Origin: Oscheius tipulae
Taxonomy: Eukaryota; Nematoda; Chromadorea; Rhabditida; Rhabditidae
Length of the DNA stretch: 64,000 nucleotides
Assembly (NCBI GenBank): GCA_037178975.1
Contig: JASJZH010000002.1
Coordinates: 2,170,001 to 2,234,000, forward strand
Reading direction: 5' to 3'
In this document: piece after piece, positions 45,258-56,307 of the stretch
How positions within the stretch are numbered: the stretch's first letter is position 1
How the letters are laid out: every line of letters starts with the position of its first letter
The notes under the pieces: model-generated
Databases searched by the model: none
What the model saw: the letters and a program-made list of their open reading frames with translations, nothing else
What the model was told of the DNA's origin: nothing
Position numbers and translations under genes: made by a program

Positions 45258-46968
45258 CCTCTCTCTCTACCCAAGACTTCTTCGGGTCACATTGAATGAA
45301 CATGACTCAAATTTTACGTAACTCTTGTACATTTCTACGAAACTTCCGCTCGTATCATGTCCAGCTGCGCAGTCAAATCAAGCTAATGAACAGAGAAGAA
45401 GGAGTCAAATACAATCAGTCGCGACTCTCTGATCTCCCCGGCAACGGAAGAGTAAGTCAAAGAGGCTCTTGGTCGAGAGTCAACCCAGTCATCAGAGTCA
45501 GTCTCTCACACCCACCTTTTTTCAAAAGGTCAGGCTTCTAGACCAAGTATCGCTTGCTTGACGTGCTAATCCACCGATTCCCATTGACGCCGGTGGCAGA
45601 TTAGTATTTGCACGAAAGCTTTTCAACAAAGTTTCTGGAACATCGTTGAAGTTTTCGTTAGGAAGGTAGTTAATCCATAGAGACTTTTTCCGGTTCAGTT
45701 CTCTGCACTGTCTCTATTTCTTTCTTCCTGGTTAGCAGAGCTCATGTTTTGTTCAAAAAGAGGAGGTCTCTGCCTCTCTGTCTTACTCTGTCTCTCTGTC
45801 TCTCAGTCTCTCGGTCTCTTTGCCTCTCTGTCTCTCTGCTCTCCTCTGACTTTCAGAGTCATTACTCATTTACTGCTAATTTCTCTCGGTAGCCACAATG
45901 TTCTCAGTCTATTCAGAGCTAAAGATTTAAGCAGTACACGAGTCAAGTTTCACGGTAAAATGACGAGGCTGACAGTATTTTGAAAGTTTGTTATGCTTGT
46001 AAGCTTGTTTCGTTTCGCCGAAGTCATTAGAACTCTATTTATGACAAAAGTGTAGTCTTACCTATTCTGTTCACCCATTATCTGACAGGCAACGAGATTT
46101 TTTAATAGCAGCTGCCTTTCTCACGCGCTTCTGCAAAATGAATTGCTTTGTGCTGGCCGGAAACGCATTCCACATACATTCACCACACACCAACTACCTT
46201 CTTTTGGTACTTTTCGATACAAGAACAACGTTTTCTGATAGTCTAATAGTTTTTGTTAACTCTGGTAATTAGTTTCCATTCAAAATACATTGCTTGTAAT
46301 TTCCAGTAACGGAACTCTGTTGTGAAACGCTGTAATTACAATAGCTGCTTACGTTAGTTTGTATCGACTACAGTAATGGCTTAGCTTCTGTAAAAACTTC
46401 AAAAATCGGTGTACCGTGAAAGAACTTATCGTAGACCTAATTAAGACTGAAAATGGCATTATCATTCTATTCGAGAAACTGGTCAATAATGCCAACGTAG
46501 TCATTGTTTCTCTAGGTGCCCGACTACCCAGAAATATCACCTCTGAATTTAGTTTCGTTGTTCTTTAATCGTATTGATGGAACTGTTTCCCCGAAGGACT
46601 TCTCCCCTGGACTTTTGAGATCTACTATTTCCTCTCGCTTTGCGTATCTGTCCGATTCCTCTCTTATTCTAAAGTGCAAGAATGTCCGTCTGTGCGCGCA
46701 GCAGCCGCTGCACGGATCTCGGCGGAGCCGCGTAATAGCCTAGCGGTTTGCATGCTGTGCTTTAGGCGACCTGTGTTCAGTTTCGAGTTTCTGAAAGAGC
46801 AACTAACATACTGGTAATCTCTAATACTGATTTCTCGGTGTCTCCAAATAACAAGTGGCATTCACAAAGTCCTGTTGACTGTTATCCCTGCTTCCCTCTG
46901 TTTATCCCAATTTCTATCGCATAATCTCAAGATTTGTCCGACGATCTTTTGATAATTTTCTACAGAAC
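45258..46968. other. Intergenic between the two KCNE-like genes (1.7 kb)
   Basis: A small frame at 45296-45490 (MNMTQILRNSCTF... up to LPGNGR/gtaagtc) ends in a good donor but lacks a clear next exon, so it is not called. A long GTCTCTCTGTCTCTC tract occupies 45768-45840. A tRNA-like sequence lies at about 46725-46800. Confidence 0.35.
46725..46800 (+). repeat. tRNA-like sequence (possible SINE or tRNA pseudogene)
   Basis: TAGCCTAGCGG matches a Pol III A box and CAGTTTCGAGTTTC about 37 bases on approaches a B box (GGTTCRANNCC). No proper acceptor stem or anticodon arm can be folded, so it is not a working tRNA. Confidence 0.35.
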
Positions 46969-48152
46969 ATGTCTATCCCTCAGATGCAGCAAAAAGCCCA
47001 GACTCTCAACTGTACTGCCTTAGGAAACATGACCATGGACTGCTATAAGTCGATTTTGTTGATGATTAATCAGGCAAACAATGAGGTCTGGACGCAGTAC
47101 AAGAAGGTAGGACTGTCTCTTTGTCAAAATATGATCTTTAGGAGAATAAACTAGGAGCTGACATGTATACGGTCGTGATATTGGGACTCTTCGCATCAGT
47201 GTTGATCTGTCTACTGTATAGATCGATGAAGAGGTCGGACAGTGTGGATGATCAGGTTTGTGAGACAGTGACTGTGAGAAAAGTAAGGCCACCTACCTAA
47301 GCGATAGGCCATCCTCAATCCTTCCAATGACACAATGGTATCTGTCCACGCTCGAAGACATAAGGGGAGCGTCTAGCCATTCCTGTCTTTTCGTTGGCCT
47401 ACTGGCTATTTGTCCAACGGGGCAAATGCTCTAACTTTCTAGAGAGCAGAGTAGCCCACAAATGATCTTGAGTTATCCTTGGCAGGAATTTACAAGTTTA
47501 GAGATTCCAAGATTTTTCCAAACAAACTACTAAAAACTTCTTTTAGGGTACAGTACTGTTGACTGCTTAGTACTGTGGCAAGGTTTCAAAGACAAGAATT
47601 GAATCTCGAGATGCCGTGGTTCTGATTGTGTTAACACTGACTGTTTTCAGGTCATGCTTCTCCTTTCCTCTATGCAAATCCATGTTGACTACGAAGAGCG
47701 GGAGAGACAGAGGAAGAAAATGAAAGAAGAGAAGGACAAGACCCAGTCATTCATAGCGTCTGTAGCCATGAAGGGCTTCCGTCGCTTCGCCAGATCTCGA
47801 AGTGCCAGTCAAGTCAAGGAGCGACCTTCTGTTTGCAGTGTCCCCGCCTCCAGACCCTTTTCCCCATTTCAAAATATACCTCATAGAGCCAGGTCCTACC
47901 AGGGATACCTACCAGAAATTGTCGTGACTGACCATCAGCTGACTCACAACTCTCCGAGGATAACTGTCACTCACAGTCAGCCAATGATTCCTTTGACAAG
48001 GTAAGACATGGAATGAGTTGGGAGAAGAGTTTCGGTTTAGACACTCATCGAGTGGCAGCTACCAAAGTCAGTACAGAGACAATGGGAGCGATACGGGCAG
48101 CGTATTCTTGTATCCGGATGGCATCTATGAGTATTCGGACAGCTCACAATAA
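46969..48152 (+). CDS. Single-pass membrane protein, KCNE/MPS-like, copy B
   Basis: Four exons (46969-47106, 47142-47255, 47651-48000, 48041-48152) give 237 residues. The N-terminus has two NxT sites (LNCTALGNMTMDC). One TM segment (MYTVVILGLFASVLICLLY) is followed by RSMKRSDSVDDQ, a basic/acidic helix (YEERERQRKKMKEEKDK), an arginine-serine patch (FRRFARSRSAS) and a tail with LPEIVVTD, ending in SVFLYPDGIYEYSDSSQ. It parallels copy A: one TM, then RS-basic, a charged helix and PEIVVTD in the same order. It was probably produced by tandem duplication, though the sequences have drifted far. A family B repeat fragment sits in intron 2. The channel-subunit role is inferred. Confidence 0.6.
47285..47400 (-). 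repeat. Intron-resident repeat, family B, copy c (short)
   Basis: The minus strand reads CTTCGAGCGTGG...CATTGGAAGGATTGAGGATGG, as in copies a and b. It lies about 30 bases after the 5' splice site of intron 2 of the KCNE-like gene B (CAG/gtttgtgagacagtgact). Confidence 0.55.
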
Positions 48153-48385
48153 TATTACGGTTCCAATAAAGCGGAGTTTCTTTTGAAGATCTCTCTGTTT
48201 CTGACTGTCTATGTGGATTGTAAGAAAGAACTGTCGGACCATCCAAATGTCAAGTTTCTTCCAAACGTTGAAGCTTCCGATCGTTAGCATCGCTTTCCTG
48301 CAAAGCTATGCCTAACTCTGCTTTCTTCTTTAGCGGGCCTATCCTGCTTCCTCAGTCTTTCTCACCGCTCTACTCCTATCCAAGG

Positions 48386-49006
48386 ATGTACCTCCTCCTG
48401 CTCCTTCTGTCAACACTCCTTCCGGCCATGGTCAATGCCTACCCTACCCCAGATCTCTGCAACTCTTGGACAATTGCCTCTGTCACGGCTCTTGTTGAGC
48501 AACTGTCGAAGGTAAACGTTACTGATTTGGTTCTATAAAAGTTATTAGAACATTGTGCCGATTGCTGAAAGAGTCTATAGTACCCTCAAGAGCCAGGAGG
48601 AGTTGAGGATGTACGAAATGATTCTGGACGTAGGGTCGGCGCTGGAGATGTCTGAAAAACAGAGAATCGAACAAGTTGCGGCCATGTTTGCTGAAATGGA
48701 GGATGGACAAGTTCACGTATGTCATTCGATGTCTCTCTGTATCTGTTTTTTTCCTCTATATCTCTTTGTCTTACCTCAAACTCTTATTTCCAGAAGGATA
48801 CCGTCCTCAAAGCCACACAAACTGTCTACCTCTTCGAATACCTGACTAAGAATCTTCGACTACTTGGTCTCAGAACCCATGGGATTCTTCGGAGCCTCGT
48901 GACTGTCTCTCACCAGACTGGAAACAATTGGAAGACAGCCCATTTGGAGGAGAAAGCAGCCATGATTTCAAAAATTATCTTCTCTCAAATGTGTAGTAAT
49001 AAATAA
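48386..49006 (+). CDS. Small secreted protein, unrecognised
   Basis: Three exons (48386-48511, 48549-48716, 48794-49006) give 168 residues. The start at 48386 gives a clean signal peptide (MYLLLLLLSTLLPAMVNA); an in-frame ATG at 48308 would bury it behind 26 residues and is less likely. The mature chain is helical (TALVEQLSK, QEELRMYEMILDVGSALEMS, QVAAMFAEMEDGQ, YLFEYLTKNLRLLGL) with only two cysteines and no TM segment. It may be a helical-bundle secreted factor. No family was recognised. Intron 2 carries a TCTCTGTATCTG tract. Confidence 0.7.
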
Positions 49007-49744
49007 TTGATATGCTATGTTATGGCAAGGGTTCATTCATGGAAAACGTTCAGAGTAACGGCCAACACAAGACTCCGTAAAGTACCTTGGAGCAGTGAAA
49101 AGCGAAAGACAAACTCTTGCAACTGTAACAAGTAAAGTTTGCTTCGACTTGACAGGGACACTTTTGAAAATGGCGCTAACACTTTACTTCTGAGAAAAAA
49201 ATTTCTCCCGGCTATATCTCAAAATCAAGGGATTTCGAACCCAAGCATCTATATATATTCGGAATTAGCACGATGAGATCAACTACATTTTGTCCCTAAT
49301 GGTCCCTTTAAAGGGACGCTGTTATTATAGGTAAACGCCCGGACGCTATTTCAAGTCGGGTCCCGCGACAAACTTCCCACAAATAGTATTTTTTTTTTTG
49401 CTTTTTTCGGTGCTTTACACACTTTTATTTTCTTTTGGCTTCTAAGTCTATTCATTCGACTCGGCGTCGAAAACTACCCTAGAAACGTTAAAAAATGGAG
49501 AGAGAGTGTAGAAAATTAGAAAAACGAGAGAAGAAGACCTTTTCCAACTTTCTTTATTAGTTTCGCTATTTTTGACGTCAAAGTAGACGTTTCTGAGGTA
49601 GCTTTCGACATTGAGTCGATTAAATATACTAATAAGTCATGAAAATGTGTGTAAAGTACCGAGAAAAGTAAAAGGTAATTCTACTCATCTACCCATAATG
49701 ACAGCCAAAAACGGGGTCGTTCAAATAGTTTATTGACAAGCATT
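49007..49744. other. Intergenic holding a foldback element
   Basis: Besides the foldback at 49400-49675, a perfect 16-bp palindrome GTCCCTTTAAAGGGAC lies at 49302-49317. The polyadenylation signal of the minus-strand vWA gene (AATAAA) lies near 49730. Confidence 0.5.
49400..49675. mobile_element. Foldback/MITE-like element with ~100-bp inverted arms
   Basis: The left arm (about 49400-49500: TTTTTCGGTGCTTTACACAC, TTCGACTCGGCGTCGAAAAC, TAGAAACGT) pairs imperfectly with the reverse complement of about 49570-49675 (TTCTCGGTACTTTACACAC, ATCGACTCAATGTCGAAAGC, CAGAAACGT). The loop is about 70 bases with no coding capacity. Target-site duplications were not identified. Non-autonomous DNA transposons have this form. 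Confidence 0.6.
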
Positions 49745-52700
49745 TTAAATCAAACAATATGATAGGCTTAACAAAACCAGTGTGGTCAGAAAACGTAGTG
49801 ATGAACCACCTTTCGGGGTTGTTGCCGTTGGATTTGTGTATCCGGTACTTGTATCTGTAGGACAGGGAGTTGTTGAAGAGGCATTGTATGCTGAAAACAA
49901 TTCCATGAGTTCCGCTTCTGCCACGTGCTCACTCTTCTCACAGAACTCTCCAGTAAACCCTTCTTGGCACGCACAGATTCCGTTGCTAGGTACTCCCATG
50001 GGAGAACAGATAGGATCGTAGCAAAATTCACCAGTGTAGCCGGCGGCACAAGAGCATTGACCGTTGGCCATGGTGCCGTTTCGACAGAGCTGATACCCTG
50101 AAAGATTCCCTGCCTCTCTCAGTCTCTCTCTCTCTCTCTCAATCTCTGATTTCTGCACAAACCTGGATAAGTAGAATACCAGAAGATCCTCTGGAACGGA
50201 TACCGTTCCTCGCCTACTATCTCTCTTCCAAAGACTGTCACCTTGAGATCCCAATAGAGTGGTTGCTGCAAGTACGTCTTGCCCAAAGTAACTAGAAAAC
50301 TCACGTAAACTGGTGAAGAAATGAACTGATAAGCACAACGGCTGAGATCTCTCATTGTGAAGATTCCATTGGTCGAGGAGTTCTGATACAGGGTCGTATT
50401 CCACTGAGCCTCGACGGGGATGTCTTCGAGCACTACTCGGTCGAGAACTACTGGGTTTGTGACTACTCTTGCGACTACTTGGAACGGTTTGCCGTCGGTA
50501 GCTGAAAGTCTAAGCTTATTTTCGAGAGGTAAACCGAACCAGCTCTGAGGTAGGGTACCTTCTTTGGAACATCGCTCTTGAAATCACTGGTGAAGCCAAT
50601 AGCCATGTTGACTGCGGATTCCACTCGGGCCTGGACGTAACATGGTCCGGAGGTGGTAGATACGAAGATGGTCCAGTTGCCGGGGAGAGTATTTTGAGTG
50701 TCTGGAAGTTTCATCAGTCTTTGTCTTTCTATCTCTCTGTCCCTGTACTCACCTATTCTCCAAGCCACAGAATTTGGAGACTTTGCTTGCACTTGAACTT
50801 GGTTCTCCGTTAACAGCGATACTAAAAACTCAAGGATTTTCGTTCAAATTCCCTTCTTACACCCTCCATCCTGTACCATGACTCTGTTGTTCATGGCTCC
50901 GACGTCTCTTCCGACTACGACAAGAGAGAACGCTGCGCCTGACTTTTCCACAGAAGCGTAGAAATTGTGGATGTCAGTTGAACAGTCTTCTAGGGCACCA
51001 TGGGAGATGAGACTGTTCTCGTGAGTGGAAGAAGTCAAAAGACTGGAGATAGAGCTGATGGAAGCGGAGTTGAACAGCATATAGCGGCCAGAGGATTGGA
51101 GCTGGAGAGCCTGGGCAGAGAGGGCGAATGTGGGATCAGCATTGGTGTTCTCGTCAATTTGGTAGATATTGACCTGAAGGACAGTCACTGTCACTATCAA
51201 TCTCTCTCTTACCTGTACATCCGTCGGTGTGAACCATGGCTGACTTGACCTGAGTCCGCCTTGAGCGCTCGCAAACACGTGAATGATCATGGGACTCAGA
51301 ATTTTCAAGCTCATTGCTCCCTAAAACTCTTCTTCTCCTTGTAACTGACTCTATCCAACCTGTACAGCATCTCCAGTATAGAGAGGAGTGTTTCCAGTGT
51401 CAACAGCTGACTGTAGAAGAAGAGTCAACTTGTCTTGACACTTCTGAGAGAAGGAGGCCTGATCCCAGTCGTCTACCTGAGCCCTCCATCCCTTTTTATC
51501 ATAGGTCACGAGAGTGTACTGACGGTTCCATTGACTTTGGTCAATGGTTTGCAAGACATTTGGCAGAATGTTCAACAGATTTGTAACTGCTGTCTTCATC
51601 TGACTGCTGATCTCGACTACGAAGACTATCTGCTGAAATTCGTGGAGTCGAGGCTCGTCAATATCGGCCGTGTTCATCTGATAGCAAGAGTTTGGCGGGG
51701 TGGCTTGTGTTGGTTGGGTGGTCGTGTAATTAGGTGCTTGGTATGCTGAAAGCAGTAACAGATAGACAGAGAGGATATACCGTGGTGTACACAGACTCCT
51801 GGAAGATGTCTAGTGATATTGGTGGCTCCGCTAGTCATAGCCATAGGTAGCGTCAGTTTTTGACTAAAATTTAAATCAACGAATCTTATCAAAGTTCCGA
51901 ACTTACGTGAATGGACCAATCTGGCATGGTTGTTGAGTCTCAAAGGCGAACCCAAAAGAGCAACCGGGTCTGCTCTTTCCAGAAAAGGGATAGGGATTAC
52001 TCTGAAGTGAAGTTCCATCTGTCAACGAGATGGGTTCATAGTATGGAGTCTTCTTCGTATCGATTTCGAAGCCGAACTGGGCACCAGTAACTCTATTGAC
52101 TCCCTCTGAAAATACTGTCTCCCTGTCTCTGTCTCTACTACCAGCATAGTTGTAGACACTCCCGCCATCACTCAGACTGTTTTCGGCAAAGGTCAACAAG
52201 GCACTGAAGTCTGAAGAAACGAATGCAGTGACAGAGCACTGGACGTAGGGAATAGTCCCGACCCGAACGGAGTCGATACGATGGGGTTTGTAGTTTTGAT
52301 CTGGGAAGGTCATGTTTCCAGGCAGAGAAAAGATCTGAACTTTAGTCTCGCACTGTCTCTCTCTGTCTTTCTTACCGCATAGTTGTTCCTTTGAACGGCT
52401 GGAGTAATAATACCATCTGCCACAGTCGGTACAACGTAGAAGGGAGTCGAATTCGTAAGAGCTAAACCAATATTATTGTGCAAAAGATAGCTGTACCTCC
52501 ATTGACATCAGCCGTAATAAGAACATAGGCATACTGGTCTTGGTAGTCTCGTGAAAGGGTGATGACAATATCCTTACAGAGAGTGTACTTACGGACAGCG
52601 ATGTTTTGTGGCTTGTAGAAGAAGGGAATGTCGTTGGTGAAGATCTAAAGGGTCAATGTTCTTCTCTACTTCTCTGTCTCTCTGTCTCTTACTGCATCTT

Positions 52701-55568
52701 TCCGTTTGTGGTCGAAGATGCAACTAACAGATACAAACCCATTTCCTATCAGATCCTGTCAGAACTGATTCTGTTCCTAAAGAGCTAACTTTGCATCCAA
52801 AACAACTTATTGACTCAGATCCAAAATTTGGCAAGTCAACCTAAAACTCCACTAGAGAGAGCTAGTTATCCAAGTCGTCGGAAGCTGTCGTCGCTCTACC
52901 ATGATAAACTCTACCAGGGTACGTAGAAGGGAGTCGAGGCAGTCACAGTCTCTGAAGTCGCGTTCCTCATGGGACTCCAGTTCTCTATCATGAAGGAAGC
53001 TCTTCCTCGTCGTGCTCTTTAGCTTCACCATGCTGTCTGCCGCCTACCCATGAAACTGCTACTTTCAAAGTACAAGCTACCCGGACAGCAGCCGTCTCGA
53101 CCAAGTCGTCGTCTCCCAAAGTGTAAGCTACCAAGACAGACACAGTCTCGGCCGCTCACTGTTTGCTAGTTTCCAAAGTTGCGGAAGGATCTATTCCAGT
53201 CGGCTCTACTCATCTGGGTAGTTGTGTCCTCTGAGCAGCTCTTCTCCTAAGGCTACCAACATCTCTGAAGCCGCACCGAAGAAGGGATTTGCTCCAGTCG
53301 GTCCTACTCTTCTTGACAGTTTCATCATCTGGGCTCTTCTGGACAACCACTATACCAGCCACGGAACTGCTACTCCCAAAGCAACTACCGAAAGCGTCTC
53401 TCGAAAAGGAGTGCAGCTCCACTCCCACAGCTATCAAGGCAGCCACCGTCTCCGAAGCTACTATGAGGAAGGACTCTACTCGAAGGATAGGATAGACACT
53501 CTTCCCTTTCCTTTTTCCTCTGTTCTAGTAGGAACTGCTGTACGTACGACTAAAATTTACTGTGATAACACTGGAAGGATAGTATCTCTGTCTTCTCCGT
53601 GTCTGGTAGACACTACTGACTAGGTCCTGTTCATTGTTACCTATAGACCACTCGATATGCTGACTCGCTGTCTTTTTAGTCTCCTGTCCAGATGTTGAGC
53701 ACGACCTACCTCTTGACAGAGACCACTTGTCCCTTGTTCATTTGGTAACCTACTGTTACTCTCTCTCTCTCTCTCTCTTGTCCAACTAGTAGCCTATTGT
53801 TATCTTCTTCAATGTCCAACTGATGGTCTACAGGTACTCTCTCGATGTATCAGACTAATCCCCTTGACTACCAGACCCGTTCATCCAGTGTGTGACTCAA
53901 AGTCTAACTGAACTGCTGTTCTGGTAGGTTATCTAGATACTGTCTCAAATGTTCTGACTGTTCTGTTTAATTATCATTCCGGTTCAACTGGTAACCCACC
54001 TTTTCCACCTCATTCTGACTGATCAGGAAAGTTTCTCCATGTGTGAAACTGGCGACCTGTCGGAAAGCATTGTATCCCTCCGAGGTCTGGTCCATCGGTC
54101 CGTATTGACCATCCTGGATGAGGTAGAAAAAGATCTTGCTCTTCCAATATAGAGCATCTGAGGCCACATTGAGATACTCTGACCTTTCCAAAAAGGGAAC
54201 ATAAGTCGCTGGAGCAGCATCGGATTCCAGTCGATCCGTGAAGACAAGGACAATCGAATCCGGATGAATTGGTCTGGATCGCTAGATTTTTCAAGTGTAC
54301 TCTTGACCTACTGTTGTTCCAAAGCACTTCTTATAGCTTGAAGCGTCGGCTGGTCTCGGGATTCTGTTCCGTTAGACCAGACATCAGCTGTCCGAATCTT
54401 GTCCACGAATGTTGTCAAGTCTGTGTATGTGTTTGGACTAAAGACTTGACCGATATCTGTGAACGGGTGATGTTTCTGGCCGGAAAGGAAAACCAACTGC
54501 TCTTGTAGTAAAGCACCAAAATGTAGTTGTCGATGTAGCCTGGCTCATTGGCTTGCAGTTGGTTGACAGTCTGTGTGACAGAGTTGGCAATGACATCTTT
54601 CGACCCCATCATGGACTGTGTTGTAGGGAAAACTAACACAAAACTTCTCTTCTTCCCTATTCTGTTGTCCTCGACTGGTGGTCGACATCCTCCTGAAGAA
54701 TCTTTGTTTCTCTCTGTCACCCTGTATCTCCGTATCTGTCCCTCTGTCTCTGTCTCTCTTTCACTTACTGTTCTCACAGTGGAGTCCTTCAAAACCTGGA
54801 GGACAGACACAAGGCCGCAAACCATTACCATGTTTCCCGTTGTTCATGCATCTGAAACCACGTAACTCTCAGGCTTTCAAACTACTCACATCACAGATCG
54901 ACAATCAGATCCCGTAGTGTAGGGCGGACAAATGCAAGTTTTGTTGTCCACTGTCGTTCCACCATTTTGACAGAGATCTGGTTCGTAAGAGTTCGAAACC
55001 GTATTTGCTATGGACCTCTTCGGTCGAGGGTGATCTGCAAGGCTACAGTATTCTTTGGCTCGGCTTTAGTTAAATACTGTCATCCTAATTTTTTTTAGTG
55101 TGTACCTAGTATAAGACTATTAGCCCAGCCCCGGGTTCCTTACCAATCTGCCACCAGATAACCGGGTCGACTGTTGGAAGTCGCTTTAGTATGGTCAGCA
55201 TTTCTTCCACTGTTCGTTGCGCCGATGATATCACCGCCTTGAAGCCTACAGACTCCCCTCCATCGCTGAAATATAAAATTTGTTTTGCGTGTATGTACTA
55301 TTTCCTGCCTGATAGACTCAAGATGGGCTTCGAGGTCTTCAGCTTCCTCCGAAATCTATGAGAAGGGTATAAATCTTTGGGAGAGACGCACCTGGCTCTG
55401 AACTACTTGCTGTACATTCTCTAGTTTGATAAATTCGGAGAAGGGCAGATTTCTTATGAGTCCATGAACCTCAACATGTGTATAGCATTTACCTGAACAG
55501 GACTTAATTATAAATCATAATAGATCGTTACCAATAATGGGAAGAAATAGCAGTAGCGCTAGCAGCAT
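49745..55568 (-). CDS. Cell-surface protein with EGF and vWA domains
   Basis: A large extracellular protein, probably adhesive. From the ATG at 55568: signal peptide MLLALLLFLPIIG, a short helical region, a VDSVIWWQIG stretch, two EGF modules (CQNGG..CICPPY, CMNNGK..CVCPPGFEGLHC; 54.97-54.78 kb), then a vWA-like domain (RSFVLVFPTTQSMMGSKDVI). Further parts cover 54.8-49.9 kb, including a second vWA-like stretch (VFVVEISSQMKTAVTNLLN, 51.6 kb) and two late EGF modules (CSCAAGYTGEFC, CACQEGFTGEFC). The C-terminus has a Ser/Thr-rich stalk and a hydrophobic tail (FLTTLVLLSLSYCLI), suggesting a GPI or TM anchor. The middle has a 1.35-kb intron (52.64-53.99 kb). I cannot exclude two adjacent genes. 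Several exon borders are unresolved. Confidence 0.75.
52930..53990. repeat. Degenerate tandem repeats within a long intron
   Basis: From 52930 to 53490 there are loosely repeated phrases such as AGCAGCCGTCTCGACCAAG, AAGGCAGCCACCGTCTCCG and ACCAACATCTCTGAAGCCG. From 53690 to 53990 variants of GTCCAACTRGTARCCTAYTGTTA recur. Unit borders are blurred. Confidence 0.4.
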
Positions 55569-55752
55569 TGAATCACAGGAGATAGCTCGTTATCAGTGCA
55601 TCTTTTCTGTTTTAGACTTCAACATGTGTATAACAATTTCCTAAACAGACATTTCAATCCTTGAAAACCAATCGTACCAAAAACGGGAAGAAATAGGATT
55701 AGCGCAAGGAGCATAGAATTTGAAGAGAGACTCCGTTATCGGTGCATCTTCA
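55470..55752 (-). repeat. Tandem duplication of the promoter/signal-peptide exon
   Basis: Two adjacent units (about 55470-55605 and 55612-55752) each hold, on the minus strand, ATCAGTGCATCT-like leader, an ATG, a short signal exon (MLLALLLFLPIIG at 55568; MLLALILFLPVFG at 55715), an intron and TGTTATACACATGTTGA-type exon 2 start. The outer unit may serve as an alternative first exon or be a remnant. Confidence 0.7.
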
Positions 55753-56049
55753 GCTGGGAGAGACATTTGTAGAGAGAACTGTTTGGACAGTGATTAAGCG
55801 GCTGATAAGATTGAATGTTCCAAAAATTGGACAAAAAGTTTCAGAAAACAACCGTATAGACAGACCGAGAGATAGAGTCTTCATCTTGGCTAAAAGCTTC
55901 CTTGCTTCTGCTACACGAATCTTGCGTGCTGACAATACCATCCGTTCGTGACAAAATTCAATTTTAATTCTGGGCAGCAAATGTAGCGGATTGTAGCCAA
56001 AACAAAGTAGAATGCCGTCAGAGTTATTTGTCAGAAAAGCAAAAACGAT

Positions 56050-56122
56050 TGCCCCGAACCAGGATCGAACTGGTGACCTTTAGATCTTCAGTCTAACGCT
56101 CTCCCAACTGAGCTATCGAGGC
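56050..56122 (-). tRNA. tRNA-Phe (GAA)
   Basis: The minus strand folds into a standard 73-nt tRNA. The acceptor stem GCCTCGA pairs with TCGGGGC plus discriminator A. The D arm is AGCTCAGTTGGGAGAGC, the anticodon loop is CTGAAGA (anticodon GAA) and the T arm is CCAGTTCGATCCTGG. No intron. The Pol III A and B boxes are intact, so it should be functional. Confidence 0.96.
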
Positions 56123-56307
56123 ACATGTCTGGAGTGAATTCCAGTCAATTTGACGTACTGAGGGGTAATGCTAGTATATTGTTCAGTCTCAAAATGTTTC
56201 AAGTGAGTTGCCTGACAGTCTTCGAGCATTTTTATTTACAAACAAGTGAGATTCATTCGTCTTATTGATACACGAGAAAGGGGAAAGGCTTTGGAAGGGA
56301 AGAAAGG

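Noticed and set aside
50475..51749. Several 80-100 codon plus-strand frames over the vWA gene
   Set aside because: They are antisense to exons with EGF/vWA sequence and have no splice structure of their own.
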